Assembly: GCF_000184685.1 (NCBI RefSeq)
Contig: NC_014830.1
Coordinates: 1-64,000 of the forward strand
Reading direction: 5' to 3'
Length of the DNA stretch: 64,000 nucleotides
From: Intrasporangium calvum DSM 43043
GTDB lineage: Bacteria > Actinomycetota > Actinomycetes > Actinomycetales > Dermatophilaceae
Numbering within the stretch: the stretch's first letter is position 1; the number at the start of each line of letters is the position of its first letter. The translations under genes and the position numbers were made by a program. Shown in pieces: positions 1 to 8,713 of the stretch. Under the pieces are notes generated by a model. The model was given only the letters and a program-made list of their open reading frames with translations, made no database searches and was not told the origin of the DNA.

Positions 1-52
1 TTTCGGTTCTCACGTGACTGCTCTCGTGTACCCTCCGCCATGATGCACAGGG

Positions 53-72
53 TGTGGAAAACGTGTGGAAAA
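53..72 (+). promoter_or_regulatory. Direct TGTGGAAAA repeats upstream of dnaA
   Basis: Two copies of TGTGGAAAA lie 11 bp apart (53-61 and 64-72) upstream of the preferred dnaA start at 194. They resemble degenerate DnaA boxes (TGTGGATAA type) and could mediate autoregulation of dnaA. That role is inferred. A dnaA start at GTG 65 would fall inside the second copy, which argues against that start. Confidence 0.4.
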
Positions 73-193
73 CATCGACAGGCGCGTCGATGTGGTGACA
101 GGGTGGACACCGGTCTCCGGCTCAACCGAGTGGGAGAAGCAACGGGCATGGGGACCGCCAGCAGCAGGCGAGCAGTCAGGGACGGGTGAAGCA

Positions 194-1933
194 GTGACGG
201 GCGGAGACGTCGACTACGGCCAGATCTGGCAACAGACCCTCGCCTCCCTCGGATCGTCCGGGGTGACTGCGCAGGAGCGGGCGTTCGTCCGGCTCTGCCG
301 ACTCGTCGGGGTCCTTGACCAGACAGCCGTCGTCAAGGTGCCGAACGCCTACACCAAGGACTTCCTCGAGACCCGCCTCAGAGCCCAGGTCGTGGCCACC
401 CTGTCCGAGCTGCTCGGGCACCCGGTCCACCTCGCCGTCAGCGTCGACGAGACGCTCGACCAGGACGACTTCGACCTCATCACCGACGAGCCAACCGGGC
501 AGCCGGCCCTCTCCGAGTCACACCGCGTGGCCCATGCCTTCGGGTCAGGTGACCCCCGCCTCGCCCAGATGGCTCCGCTCGCCCCGAGTGGTGACCCACT
601 GAAGGATCTCGAGGCAAGTGCCCCGGACCTCTTGGCGGCCGACTTCGACACCGCATTGCCGGCACCCTTCGCCTTCCCGCTGAGTCCGAACGGGTCCCCA
701 AGCGACAGCCTCCATCTGGATCACCCCCACATCGACCAGATGCCCCGGCACCTCCACCCGGACCAGTTGCGCCCCGACCAGCTCAGGTACGACCAGCTGC
801 GGCCTGACCTCCGTGACGCTGGTCAGGTGCACCCACTCCAGGTGCGGGGTGGCGAGAGCGGACCCCTCCGCCAGCAGCGGCCCGAGCCGGCCCAGGCCAG
901 CGACACCCGGCTCAACCCGAAGTACACCTTCGACACGTTCGTCATCGGGGCCAGCAACCGGTTCGGCCACGCCGCCGCGATCGCCGTGGCCGAGGCTCCG
1001 GCCAAGGCGTACAACCCCCTCTTCGTGTACGGCGAGTCCGGGCTCGGCAAGACCCACCTCCTGCACGCCATCGGCCACTACGCGCGGACCATGTTCCCCA
1101 ACGTCAGGGTGCGCTACGTGAACTCCGAGGAGTTCACCAACGACTTCATCAACAGCATCCGCGACGACAAGGCGAGCGCGTTCCAGAGCCGCTATCGCAG
1201 TGTCGACGTCCTGCTCATCGACGACATCCAGTTCCTCCAGGGCAAGCTGCAGACCCAGGAGGAGTTCTTCCACACCTTCAACACGCTGCACAACGCGAAC
1301 AAGCAGATCGTCATCACCTCCGACCTGCCGCCGAAGGAGCTGTCCGGCTTCGAGGACCGGATGCGGACCAGGTTCGAGTCCGGGCTGCTCACCGACGTCC
1401 AGCCTCCCGACCTCGAGACCCGCATCGCCATTCTGCGCAAGAAGGCCATCCAGGAGCGGATGTCGGTCCCGGACGACGTGCTCGAGTACATCGCGAGCAA
1501 CTTCAGCACCAACATCCGTGAGCTCGAGGGCGCCCTCATCCGGGTGACGGCCTTCAGCAACCTCAACCGCCAGGCCGTGGACCTGCCCCTCGCCGAGGTC
1601 GTCCTCAAGGACGTCCTTCCCAACGAGACGCCGAACCAGGTGACGGCGGCCACCATCATGGCCGTCACCTCCGCCTACTACGCGGTGACGATCGAGGACC
1701 TGTGCGGGTCCTCCCGGTCCCGCCATCTCGTCACGCCGCGTCAGATCGCGATGTACCTGTGCCGTGAGATGACGGACCTGTCCCTACCGAAGATCGGCCA
1801 GCACTTCGGCGGCCGGGACCACACGACCGTGATGCACGCCGACCGCAAGATCCGCGAGCTGATGAGCGAGCGCCGCGCGATCTACAACCAGGTCACCGAG
1901 CTGACCAACCGGATCCGCCAGCAGTCCACTTGA
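194..1933 (+). CDS. dnaA: Chromosomal replication initiator protein DnaA
   Basis: DnaA is the AAA+ ATPase that binds oriC boxes, melts the origin and recruits helicase. Domain I follows the start ([13 protein letters not shown]). A long, poorly conserved linker holds imperfect repeats of a D-Q-L-R-P/Y type. From about residue 240 comes the AAA+ core, with Walker A GESGLGKT near residue 280 and Walker B LLIDDIQF. The C-terminal domain IV carries the DnaA signature, including [12 protein letters not shown] chose GTG 194 because domain I begins directly after it; the frame stays open to GTG 65, which would add 43 unconserved residues. The ribosome-binding site is weak for either start. oriC follows directly. 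Confidence 0.97.
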   Translation: MTGGDVDYGQIWQQTLASLGSSGVTAQERAFVRLCRLVGVLDQTAVVKVPNAYTKDFLETRLRAQVVATLSELLGHPVHLAVSVDETLDQDDFDLITDEPTGQPALSESHRVAHAFGSGDPRLAQMAPLAPSGDPLKDLEASAPDLLAADFDTALPAPFAFPLSPNGSPSDSLHLDHPHIDQMPRHLHPDQLRPDQLRYDQLRPDLRDAGQVHPLQVRGGESGPLRQQRPEPAQASDTRLNPKYTFDTFVIGASNRFGHAAAIAVAEAPAKAYNPLFVYGESGLGKTHLLHAIGHYARTMFPNVRVRYVNSEEFTNDFINSIRDDKASAFQSRYRSVDVLLIDDIQFLQGKLQTQEEFFHTFNTLHNANKQIVITSDLPPKELSGFEDRMRTRFESGLLTDVQPPDLETRIAILRKKAIQERMSVPDDVLEYIASNFSTNIRELEGALIRVTAFSNLNRQAVDLPLAEVVLKDVLPNETPNQVTAATIMAVTSAYYAVTIEDLCGSSRSRHLVTPRQIAMYLCREMTDLSLPKIGQHFGGRDHTTVMHADRKIRELMSERRAIYNQVTELTNRIRQQST

Positions 1934-1947
1934 CCGACGGGGCCGCA

Positions 1948-1963
1948 CCGGCTCGTCAGCCGG
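1948..1963 (+). terminator. Hairpin after dnaA
   Basis: The inverted repeat CCGGCT-cgtc-AGCCGG begins 15 bp after the dnaA stop. It has no U-tract, as is common for actinobacterial terminators. Confidence 0.4.
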
Positions 1964-2566
1964 CGTCAGCTGTTCCCGTCCCCAACCAGTGGACAACCTC
2001 GTCGCGGCTGTCCACAGCCCAGTCCACAGCTGTGTGCACAGCGAGACCACGCCGTGACCTGATGGGCGCCGCGTGCGCGGAGTAAGTGTCCACAGGCTGT
2101 GGACGCTCCAGCACCCGGTGATATCCACATCGCCCACAGGCTGACCTGTGGACAACCGCTCAAATCTGCCAGGTCGCCACAGTCTGTCCACAGGGGCCTG
2201 TGGATATCTGTGGACAAAGTGGTGCTTGTTGCGGAAAACCACGGGTGTGACTGTGACCAGCCTGTGCACAGTGAATCGGTCGTCCACAGCCGCAATGCCG
2301 GAACCGTGCGGGCGCCCACAGGAGTTCCACACCCCGTTCATGCACACCGACGTGCCACGATGCGCGTTGTCCACACGATCCACAGCACCTACGACTATGA
2401 CGAGACTCCAGTTCATGGGGAATCGCCCCGCGTACACCTGTGAATTCCGAGACGCTGGGACGGTGGTCCCGGGTGGCCTGCCCGAGCGTCGGTGCTGTGG
2501 TGCAGACTCGCCCCAAAGGGCTAGTGTCTGAGGCCCACACGTCCATCGTCATGAAGTGAGTCCGTC
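1964..2566. other. oriC: oriC, DnaA-box-rich intergenic region
   Basis: This gene-free region of about 600 bp between dnaA and dnaN is dense in DnaA-box sequences on both strands. Exact TTGTCCACA/TGTGGACAA copies lie at 2147-2155, 2209-2217 and 2367-2375. Many one-mismatch copies (such as CTGTCCACA at 2184-2192) and GTGCACA or TCCACA variants lie around them. The dnaA-oriC-dnaN position is standard for Actinobacteria. No classic AT-rich 13-mers are obvious. Short open frames here are incidental. Confidence 0.9.
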
Positions 2567-3694
2567 GTGAAGTTCCGGGTTGAGCGAGACGTCCTGGCCG
2601 AGGCAGTCACCTGGGTGGCCCGCGGAGTTCCCGCCCGCCCGCCGGTGCCGGTTCTCGCAGGGGTCCTGCTCGAGGCCGCCGAGGACGGCACCCTCACGCT
2701 CTCCGCTTTCGACTACGAGGTCTCCGCACGGATCACGGTCCCGGCGGACGTCGCCGAGGCGGGTCAGGTGCTCGTGCTCGGCCGCCTGCTGGCGGAGATC
2801 TCCCGCAACCTCCCGGCGAAGCCGATCGACATCAGCACCGACGGCACCAAGCTCAACGTGACGTGTGGGTCGTCCCGGTTCAGCCTTCGTGAGATGCCCG
2901 TGGCCGACTACCCGACCCTGCCGGCCGCCCCTGAGCCGAGCGGGACCATCGCGGGTGACGTCTTCACCCAGGCCGTGGCCCAGGTCTCCATCGCCGCGGA
3001 CCGGGGCGACACGCTCCCGATCCTCACCGGGGTCCGCATGGAGGTCGAGGGAGACAAGATCGTCCTGCTCGCCACCGATCGCTACCGGCTGGCCATGCGC
3101 GAGCTGACCTGGAGCCCCGCGAGCCCTGCCGCGAGCCATGTCGCCCTCATCCCCGCCCGACAGCTGTCCGAGACGGCCAAGGCGCTGGGTGCCTCCGGGT
3201 CGGTCCAGATCGCCCTCGGTGGCGGTGGCGACGGGCTCATCGGCTTCGAGGCCGGGCAGCGACAGGCCACGACCAGGCTCCTCGATGGCGAGTACCCGAA
3301 GGTCACGTCGATCTTCCCGAGCTCGGTCGACACCGAGGCCGTCATCGAGACCGCGGCGCTGGAGGAGGCGGTCAAGCGCGTGGCCCTCGTGGCGGAGCGC
3401 AACACCCCGGTCCTGCTGAAGTTCACCGACGGGCAGGTGGCGATCGAGGCCGGCACGGGTGACGACGCCCAGGCGAGCGAGGCAGTCGAGGCGGTGCTCC
3501 ACGGTCCGGAGATCCAGATCGCGTTCAACCCGCAGTACCTCCTCGACGGCCTCCACGCCGTGGGGCAGCCGTGGAGCCGCCTCTCCTTCACCCAGCCCAG
3601 CCGCCCCGCGGTGCTCACCGGCCAGGCCGAGGCGGACAGCGACACCGACGCCTCCTACCGCTACGTCCTCATGCCGGTTCGCTTCGCCAGCTGA
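2567..3694 (+). CDS. dnaN: DNA polymerase III subunit beta (sliding clamp)
   Basis: This is the ring-shaped processivity clamp that tethers the replicative polymerase and repair factors to DNA. The product is 375 aa, the usual length, with three repeated clamp folds. It begins MKFRVERDVLAEAVTWVARG. The typical internal LPILTGVRME-like segment is present, and the C-terminus ends in the conserved YVLMPVR. The start is GTG 2567. It is followed by gnd and recF on the same strand, the usual actinobacterial order. Confidence 0.97.
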   Translation: MKFRVERDVLAEAVTWVARGVPARPPVPVLAGVLLEAAEDGTLTLSAFDYEVSARITVPADVAEAGQVLVLGRLLAEISRNLPAKPIDISTDGTKLNVTCGSSRFSLREMPVADYPTLPAAPEPSGTIAGDVFTQAVAQVSIAADRGDTLPILTGVRMEVEGDKIVLLATDRYRLAMRELTWSPASPAASHVALIPARQLSETAKALGASGSVQIALGGGGDGLIGFEAGQRQATTRLLDGEYPKVTSIFPSSVDTEAVIETAALEEAVKRVALVAERNTPVLLKFTDGQVAIEAGTGDDAQASEAVEAVLHGPEIQIAFNPQYLLDGLHAVGQPWSRLSFTQPSRPAVLTGQAEADSDTDASYRYVLMPVRFAS

Positions 3695-3880
3695 CCAGGA
3701 CCGATCCACACCGGCCCTGTGCCCCGAAGGCCACGAGCCCGACCACCCCACACCGGAGACCGGACCGCGCCAGCCGACTCAGCGGCATACGGCATGGGTA
3801 TGGGCCCGCACACGACAGGACAGCGCGCGACGACTAGCCTCACAGGCATCCGCGCCACCCCCACGAGGAAGGCACTCGAC
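3695..3880 (+). promoter_or_regulatory. dnaN-gnd intergenic region with one CAGCGGCATACG repeat
   Basis: This 186-bp gap holds one copy of the dispersed CAGCGGCATACGG repeat (from about 3780). A good ribosome-binding site (CGAGGAAGG) lies at its right end, before gnd. I see no gene. Confidence 0.5.
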
Positions 3881-5005
3881 ATGCAGCTCGGTCTGATCGG
3901 TCTCGGCAGGATGGGTGGCAACATGCGGGAGCGGCTGCGCCGCGCCGGGCACGAGGTGGTCGGCTATGACCGCAACCCGGACGTGTCCGACGCAGCCAGC
4001 CTGGAGGCCATGGTCGAGGGTCTGAGCGCCCCACGGGTCGTGTGGGTCATGGTGCCGTCAGGCGACCCCACCCGCGACACCGTGGCCAGGCTGGCCGAGT
4101 TGCTCGAGCCCGACGACCTCGTCATCGACGGCGGCAACTCGCGGTTCACCGACGACTTCGAGAACGCCAAGCTCCTCGCCGAGAAGCAGATCGGCTACGT
4201 CGACTGCGGGGTCTCCGGCGGCATCTGGGGACTCGAGAACGGCTACGGCCTGATGTGCGGCGGAGACGCGAGGTGGATCGAGCGCGCGATGCCGATCTTC
4301 GACGCGCTGCGTCCCGAGGGGCCGCGCGAGGAGGGCTTCGTCCACGCGGGCGAGGTCGGCGCGGGCCACTACGCGAAGATGGTCCACAACGGCATCGAGT
4401 ACGGCCTGATGCACGCCTACGCCGAGGGCTTCGAGCTGCTCGAGGCGAAGGACATCGTCAAGGACGTCCCCGGCACGTTCCAGGCCTGGAGTCGCGGCAC
4501 CGTCGTCCGCTCCTGGCTGCTGGACCTCATGGTGGACGCCCTCGAGGAGAACCCGCACCTCGACGACGTGTCCGACTACACCAACGACTCCGGCGAGGGC
4601 CGCTGGACCGTCGAGGAGGCCATCGCCCTCGGCGTGCCCGTGCCCGTCATCTCCGCCTCCCTGTTCGCCAGGTTCGCCTCGAGACAGCAGGTGTCGCCGG
4701 CGATGCAGGCGGTGTCCGCGCTGCGCGGCCAGTTCGGCGGTCACCAGGTGATGACCGTCGCGGAGGGCGTCGCCCTGCGCGAGGGGTCGGTGCCGGCCGA
4801 GCCGTCGAAGCAGGCCAAGGTCACCCACGACGAGCAGTCGTTCGACGAGAAGGGAAAGGCCAGCGCGCGTGCCTTCCAGGAGGCGTCCCGGGCCAACGTC
4901 GAGACCGCGGGTGAGGCCGTCGAGGCCGGCGCTCCTCCGAAGACCCAGCGCACCGACGCGGTTGACACCGCGCTCGGCACGGAGCGCTCCAAGCAAGCCG
5001 ACTGA
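3881..5005 (+). CDS. gnd: 6-phosphogluconate dehydrogenase, short NAD-type (GndA/YqeC-like)
   Basis: The enzyme oxidatively decarboxylates 6-phosphogluconate to ribulose-5-phosphate in the pentose phosphate pathway. The N-terminal Rossmann motif is GLIGLGRMGGNM. The substrate-binding DCGVSGGIWGLENGYGLMCGG segment is spread over about residues 110-130, and the catalytic GHYAKMVHNGIEYG segment follows. The 374-aa length is about 70 aa more than the usual short type; the extra C-terminal tail is low in complexity and rich in Ala, Glu and Lys. ATG 3881 is preceded by CGAGGAAGG. Its place between dnaN and recF is characteristic of Actinobacteria. Confidence 0.95.
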   Translation: MQLGLIGLGRMGGNMRERLRRAGHEVVGYDRNPDVSDAASLEAMVEGLSAPRVVWVMVPSGDPTRDTVARLAELLEPDDLVIDGGNSRFTDDFENAKLLAEKQIGYVDCGVSGGIWGLENGYGLMCGGDARWIERAMPIFDALRPEGPREEGFVHAGEVGAGHYAKMVHNGIEYGLMHAYAEGFELLEAKDIVKDVPGTFQAWSRGTVVRSWLLDLMVDALEENPHLDDVSDYTNDSGEGRWTVEEAIALGVPVPVISASLFARFASRQQVSPAMQAVSALRGQFGGHQVMTVAEGVALREGSVPAEPSKQAKVTHDEQSFDEKGKASARAFQEASRANVETAGEAVEAGAPPKTQRTDAVDTALGTERSKQAD

Positions 5006-5014
5006 GCGAGCCAG

Positions 5015-6289
5015 GTGCACGTCCGACACCTGACCCTCAAGGACTTCCGCAGCTATCCGGGGGCCGAGATCGCGTTCTCCCCCGGGGTGACGACGCTCAT
5101 CGGGCTGAACGGACAGGGCAAGACCAACCTCGTGGAGGCGATCGGCTACCTCGCCACGCTCGGCTCGCACCGGGTCGCGGCCGACCAGCCCCTCGTCCGC
5201 TTCGGTGCGAGCCAGGCCATCGTGCGTGGCGCCGTCATGAGCGGCGGTCACGAGACGATGATCGAGCTCGAGATCACGCCCGGCCGGGCGAACCGGGCCC
5301 GGCTCGGACGGGCACCCGTGTCACGCCCCCGGGACGTGCTCGGCACCCTCCGGACCGTCCTCTTCGCCCCGGAGGACCTCGCCCTCGTCAAGGGTGACCC
5401 CTCTGAGCGGCGCCGGTTCCTCGACGACCTGCTCGTCCAGCGGCAGCCGCGCTGGGCCGGGGTGCGTGCGGACTACGACAAGATCGTCAAGCAGCGCAAC
5501 GCCCTGCTCAAGTCCGCGGCGCCCGTGCTGCGTCCCGGGCGGCGCGGTTCGGGTGGAGGGGGCAGAGCAGCGGCGCGCTCCCGACCCGGGGACCCGCCGG
5601 TCGACGAGGCCCGGGAGTCGGCACTGCACACCCTGGACGTGTGGAACGAGCACCTGGCCACGGTCGGGTCGCAGCTGCTCTACGCCCGCCTCAGGCTCCT
5701 CCGTGACCTGAGGCCCGACCTCAGCGCGAGCTACGACGCCGTGTCGGCGAGCGAGGCCGGGGCGACGGCCCAGTACAAGAGCTCGCTGCACGAGGAGGCG
5801 GCCGCAAGGTTGGCGGCAGGGGAGGTGCCGGAGATTCCCGAGCTGCGACAGTCCCTGCTCGACAGCCTCGCGGCCGTCCGGGGCGCCGAGATCGAACGGG
5901 GTGTCGGGCTGGTCGGCCCGCACCGCGACGACGTCGTGCTGACGTTGGGCAACCTGCCGGCGAAGGGGTATGCGAGCCACGGCGAGTCGTGGAGCTTCGC
6001 GCTCGGGCTCAAGCTCGCCGCCTATCGGCTGCTGGCTCGCGACCTCGGGGACGACCCCGTCCTCGTGCTCGATGACGTCTTCGCCGAGCTGGACTCCGGG
6101 CGCCGGGAGCGGCTGGCCGAGCTGATCGGCGACTGCGAACAGGTCATCATCACGGCGGCCGTCGGGGCGGACGTGCCGGTGCAGCTGCGGGAACGCGGGC
6201 ACACCTATGAGGTCGAGCTGGGGCAGATCCACGCGCTGCCGACCCCGACGCCGGCAGGCCCGGCGGAGGAAGATGGCTCCGATGCCTGA
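5015..6289 (+). CDS. recF: DNA replication and repair protein RecF
   Basis: RecF is an SMC-like ATPase that loads RecA at single-strand gaps and acts in recombination repair and SOS. The start is VHVRHLTLKDFRSYPG. Walker A GLNGQGKTN lies near residue 29. The signature and Walker B segment VLVLDDVFAELDSGRR lies near the C-terminus. The 424-aa length is slightly long because of an arginine/glycine-rich insert around residues 170-195. GTG 5015 lies 9 bp after gnd. The end overlaps the next start by 8 bp. Confidence 0.96.
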   Translation: MHVRHLTLKDFRSYPGAEIAFSPGVTTLIGLNGQGKTNLVEAIGYLATLGSHRVAADQPLVRFGASQAIVRGAVMSGGHETMIELEITPGRANRARLGRAPVSRPRDVLGTLRTVLFAPEDLALVKGDPSERRRFLDDLLVQRQPRWAGVRADYDKIVKQRNALLKSAAPVLRPGRRGSGGGGRAAARSRPGDPPVDEARESALHTLDVWNEHLATVGSQLLYARLRLLRDLRPDLSASYDAVSASEAGATAQYKSSLHEEAAARLAAGEVPEIPELRQSLLDSLAAVRGAEIERGVGLVGPHRDDVVLTLGNLPAKGYASHGESWSFALGLKLAAYRLLARDLGDDPVLVLDDVFAELDSGRRERLAELIGDCEQVIITAAVGADVPVQLRERGHTYEVELGQIHALPTPTPAGPAEEDGSDA

Positions 6290-6932
6290 ACAGCGTGGTG
6301 GGCGTGACGAGCCTGGTACTGAGCCTGGTACTGACCCCGGTGCCGGGCGTGACTCTGGGCGTGACTCTGGGCGTGACTCTGCGCAGGGCGACGACGGGGT
6401 GCCGGCCGGCGATGCCCCCGCGGACGACACCCGGATCGCCGACGCGGCCGCCTCGGCGCTCGCTCGGGCCCGGGCGGCGGCACGCAGCAAGGGGTTACGA
6501 CCCGGCATGAAACCACGGCGCCGGCCGCGCGCCGACGACCCCGCGCAGGTCCGCTCGGGCGCCGGACGTGACGGTCGCGACCCAGCTCTGCTCGGCGAGC
6601 AGCTCGACCGGCTCCTCGTCGACCGGGGCTGGCAGCTCGACGTCGCCGTCGGGTCCGTCATGGGCCGGTGGCCGGAGATCGTGGGTCCCGACATCGCCAC
6701 CCACGTCGAACCGGTGTCCTTCGCCGACGGCATCCTGACCGTTCGCGCGGACTCGACGGCCTGGGCCACGCAGATGAAGCTGCTCGCCTCGTCCGTGCTC
6801 GGCCGGGTGGAGGCGGAGATCGGGGCCGGGGCGGTGGACCAGCTGCGCGTCCTCGGGCCCAGCGCACCGTCCTGGTCGAGGGGCCGGCACCGCTCCCCCG
6901 ACTCCCGAGGTCCCCGCGACACCTACGGCTGA
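6282..6932 (+). CDS. DUF721 protein (DciA-like replication protein)
   Basis: The C-terminal half (LLVDRGWQLDVAVGSVMGRW, then the conserved VADP/IVGPDIATHVEP region) is the DUF721 fold of DciA-type proteins, which help load replicative helicase in bacteria lacking DnaC. The helicase role is family knowledge. The N-terminal 70 residues are low in complexity and contain two runs of exact 12-bp in-frame repeats encoding EPGT and DSGR units. I chose ATG 6282 because GGAGGA ends 11 bp upstream; ATG 6273 is too close to that site. It overlaps recF, so the two are probably translationally coupled. Confidence 0.88.
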   Translation: MPEQRGGRDEPGTEPGTDPGAGRDSGRDSGRDSAQGDDGVPAGDAPADDTRIADAAASALARARAAARSKGLRPGMKPRRRPRADDPAQVRSGAGRDGRDPALLGEQLDRLLVDRGWQLDVAVGSVMGRWPEIVGPDIATHVEPVSFADGILTVRADSTAWATQMKLLASSVLGRVEAEIGAGAVDQLRVLGPSAPSWSRGRHRSPDSRGPRDTYG

Positions 6933-6948
6933 CCCGCCCGCCGCCCGG

Positions 6949-7020
6949 GCAACACACCCGCCTATCGCGTGCCCAGGCCGGCTGCAGCAGGGGCCCCCAG
7001 ACGGTAAGCGGGTGTGTTGC
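6949..7020. repeat. 72-bp inverted-repeat element, copy A
   Basis: The 13-bp ends GCAACACACCCGC and GCGGGTGTGTTGC are perfect inverted repeats bounding exactly 72 bp. A second 72-bp copy with identical ends lies at 10641-10712 in the opposite orientation. Read on the minus strand, copy A shares the internal CTGCAGCCGG with copy B at the same offset. It sits 60 bp before the M4 protease start. Confidence 0.85.
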
Positions 7021-7080
7021 GGCCTCGGGCGCCTCGGCTCTCGGCGCGCGACTGTCCCTGGCCCGGCGCAGGATGGGGGC

Positions 7081-8604
7081 ATGCACCCCGCGACGGAGTC
7101 ACCCGAACCCCTGGCGTCCGAGGCCCGCTGCTCGATCGTCCCGCCCTACATCCTCGAGGCCCTGGCTCGCAGCTCCGAGCCGGCGGTCGCCGATGCGGCT
7201 CGGACCTCACTCGCCCACGACGAGGCGATCCGCCGGGCCCGGCGCTCTGGGCGCCGCCTCGCCCCACCCCGCGACGTCAACGAGCCGGGACCACCGGCGC
7301 CCTCCGGTCCGCAGGCCCCCACCGATCCCACCCAGCCCACTGAGCCAACGGAGCCGAGCCCACCGCTCGGCACGGGCCCGAGGCGCACCATCGGCGACGC
7401 GCAGGGCAAGCGCACCCTCCCCGGCGAGACGGTGCGCCCCGAGGGGGACCCGGCCACCGGCGATCCCGCCGTGGACGAGGCCTACGACGGACTGGGCGCG
7501 ACCTGGGGACTGTGGTCAGCGGCATACGGCAGGGACTCCCTCGACGACAAGGGGATGCCGCTCATCGCCACGGTGCACTACGGCCAGCGCTACGACAACG
7601 CGTTCTGGGACGGGCGCCAGATGGTGTTCGGCGACGGCGACGGGATCGTCTTCGACCGGTTCACCAAGAGCCTCGACGTCATCGGGCACGAGCTCGCGCA
7701 CGGGGTCACCGAGCACACCGCGGGCCTTCTCTACCAGGGCCAGCCGGGCGCCCTCAACGAGTCGGTCTCCGACGTCTTCGGTGTGCTCGTCAAGCAGCGT
7801 GCCCTCGGCCAGACGGCGTCGGAGGCCGACTGGCTCGTCGGGGCCGAGCTGCTGTTGCCGTCCGTGCAGGGGCGGGCGCTGCGCGACATGCGCAAGCCGG
7901 GTACGGCCTACGACGACCCCGAGCTGGGCAAGGACCCACAGCCGGCCCACATGGACGGCTACGTCGTCACCGACAGCGACTTCGGCGGGGTGCACATCAA
8001 CTCGGGGATCCCCAACCGGGCCTTCGTCCTCGCGGCCCTGGCGATGGGCGGCCACGCCTGGGAGGAGGCGGGTGCGATCTGGCACGCGGCGTTGACCGGT
8101 GACGGGATCCGCGCGGACTGCGACTTCGCGCGGTTCGCGGAACTGACCGTCGCGGCGGCCGCCGAACGGCACGGCTACGGGTCGGTGCAGCACTCCGCCG
8201 TGCGCGACGCCTGGCTCGAGGTCGGTGTCCCGGTCGGCAGTGACGAGCCCGCCTCGTCAGCTGAGGCCGACGAGGCGGCCGGGCCGCCGAGCGGGCCCGC
8301 GCACGGGGAGGTCCCCGGGGTCGATGCCGAGGTCCTCGTGCGTCGGACCGGCGGGTTCGCGGGCCGGGTGCGGGAGCGCACGGTGACGATCGGTGATCTG
8401 CCGGAGCGTGACGCGCGAGACTGGCAGCACCTCCTCGCTGCGCCGACGCTCCAGCGGATCGCTGCGACCGCAGGGCGGAGCCACCCCGATGCGTTCTGCT
8501 ACGACGTCGTCTGCCCGCAGGCCCACGTCGATGTCACCGTCGCCGAGCCACACCTGCCCGAGGCGATCCACCAGCTGCTCGAGCGCACGCTCGAGGACGG
8601 CTGA
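7081..8604 (+). CDS. M4 (protealysin-type) metalloprotease fused to an emfourin-like inhibitor domain
   Basis: This is a 507-aa zinc endopeptidase of the thermolysin family. A short protealysin-type propeptide begins with CSIVPPYILEAL near residue 20, and a Pro/Thr-rich linker lies at about 60-110. The catalytic domain has zinc motif HELAHGVTEHT near residue 202 and downstream zinc ligand NESVSDVFG near 226. A later HINSGIPNRAF segment carries the active-site His region. From about residue 415 the C-terminus (VRRTGGFAGRVRER to the end) resembles emfourin, the protein inhibitor of protealysins that is normally a separate gene. No signal peptide is visible, so it is probably cytoplasmic or leaves by an unusual route. 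ATG 7081 follows GGATGGGGG. Confidence 0.9.
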   Translation: MHPATESPEPLASEARCSIVPPYILEALARSSEPAVADAARTSLAHDEAIRRARRSGRRLAPPRDVNEPGPPAPSGPQAPTDPTQPTEPTEPSPPLGTGPRRTIGDAQGKRTLPGETVRPEGDPATGDPAVDEAYDGLGATWGLWSAAYGRDSLDDKGMPLIATVHYGQRYDNAFWDGRQMVFGDGDGIVFDRFTKSLDVIGHELAHGVTEHTAGLLYQGQPGALNESVSDVFGVLVKQRALGQTASEADWLVGAELLLPSVQGRALRDMRKPGTAYDDPELGKDPQPAHMDGYVVTDSDFGGVHINSGIPNRAFVLAALAMGGHAWEEAGAIWHAALTGDGIRADCDFARFAELTVAAAAERHGYGSVQHSAVRDAWLEVGVPVGSDEPASSAEADEAAGPPSGPAHGEVPGVDAEVLVRRTGGFAGRVRERTVTIGDLPERDARDWQHLLAAPTLQRIAATAGRSHPDAFCYDVVCPQAHVDVTVAEPHLPEAIHQLLERTLEDG

Positions 8605-8622
8605 CCCGCGGATTCCGTATGC

Positions 8623-8658
8623 CGCTGGGCTCGCCGGGTGCCCCCGGCGAGCCCAGCG
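8623..8658. terminator. Palindromic terminator between convergent genes
   Basis: Perfect 16-bp arms (CGCTGGGCTCGCCGGG and its complement) flank a 4-nt loop, just after the protease and before the convergent gene end at 8714. The left arm is part of a CCGTATGCCGCTGGGCTCG repeat starting at 8615. It should stop transcription from both sides. Confidence 0.75.
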
Positions 8659-8713
8659 GACGGCGCGGTTCGCCCGCTCGAGCTGAGCGCCGAGCGGTGG
8701 CTCAGTTGGTGGC

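Noticed and set aside
65..193. N-terminal extension of dnaA from GTG 65
   Set aside because: The extra 43 residues are not like DnaA domain I, and the start would lie inside the TGTGGAAAA repeats of the promoter region.
545..1726. Long minus-strand frame opposite dnaA
   Set aside because: It is antisense to conserved DnaA codons, has biased composition and no family resemblance.
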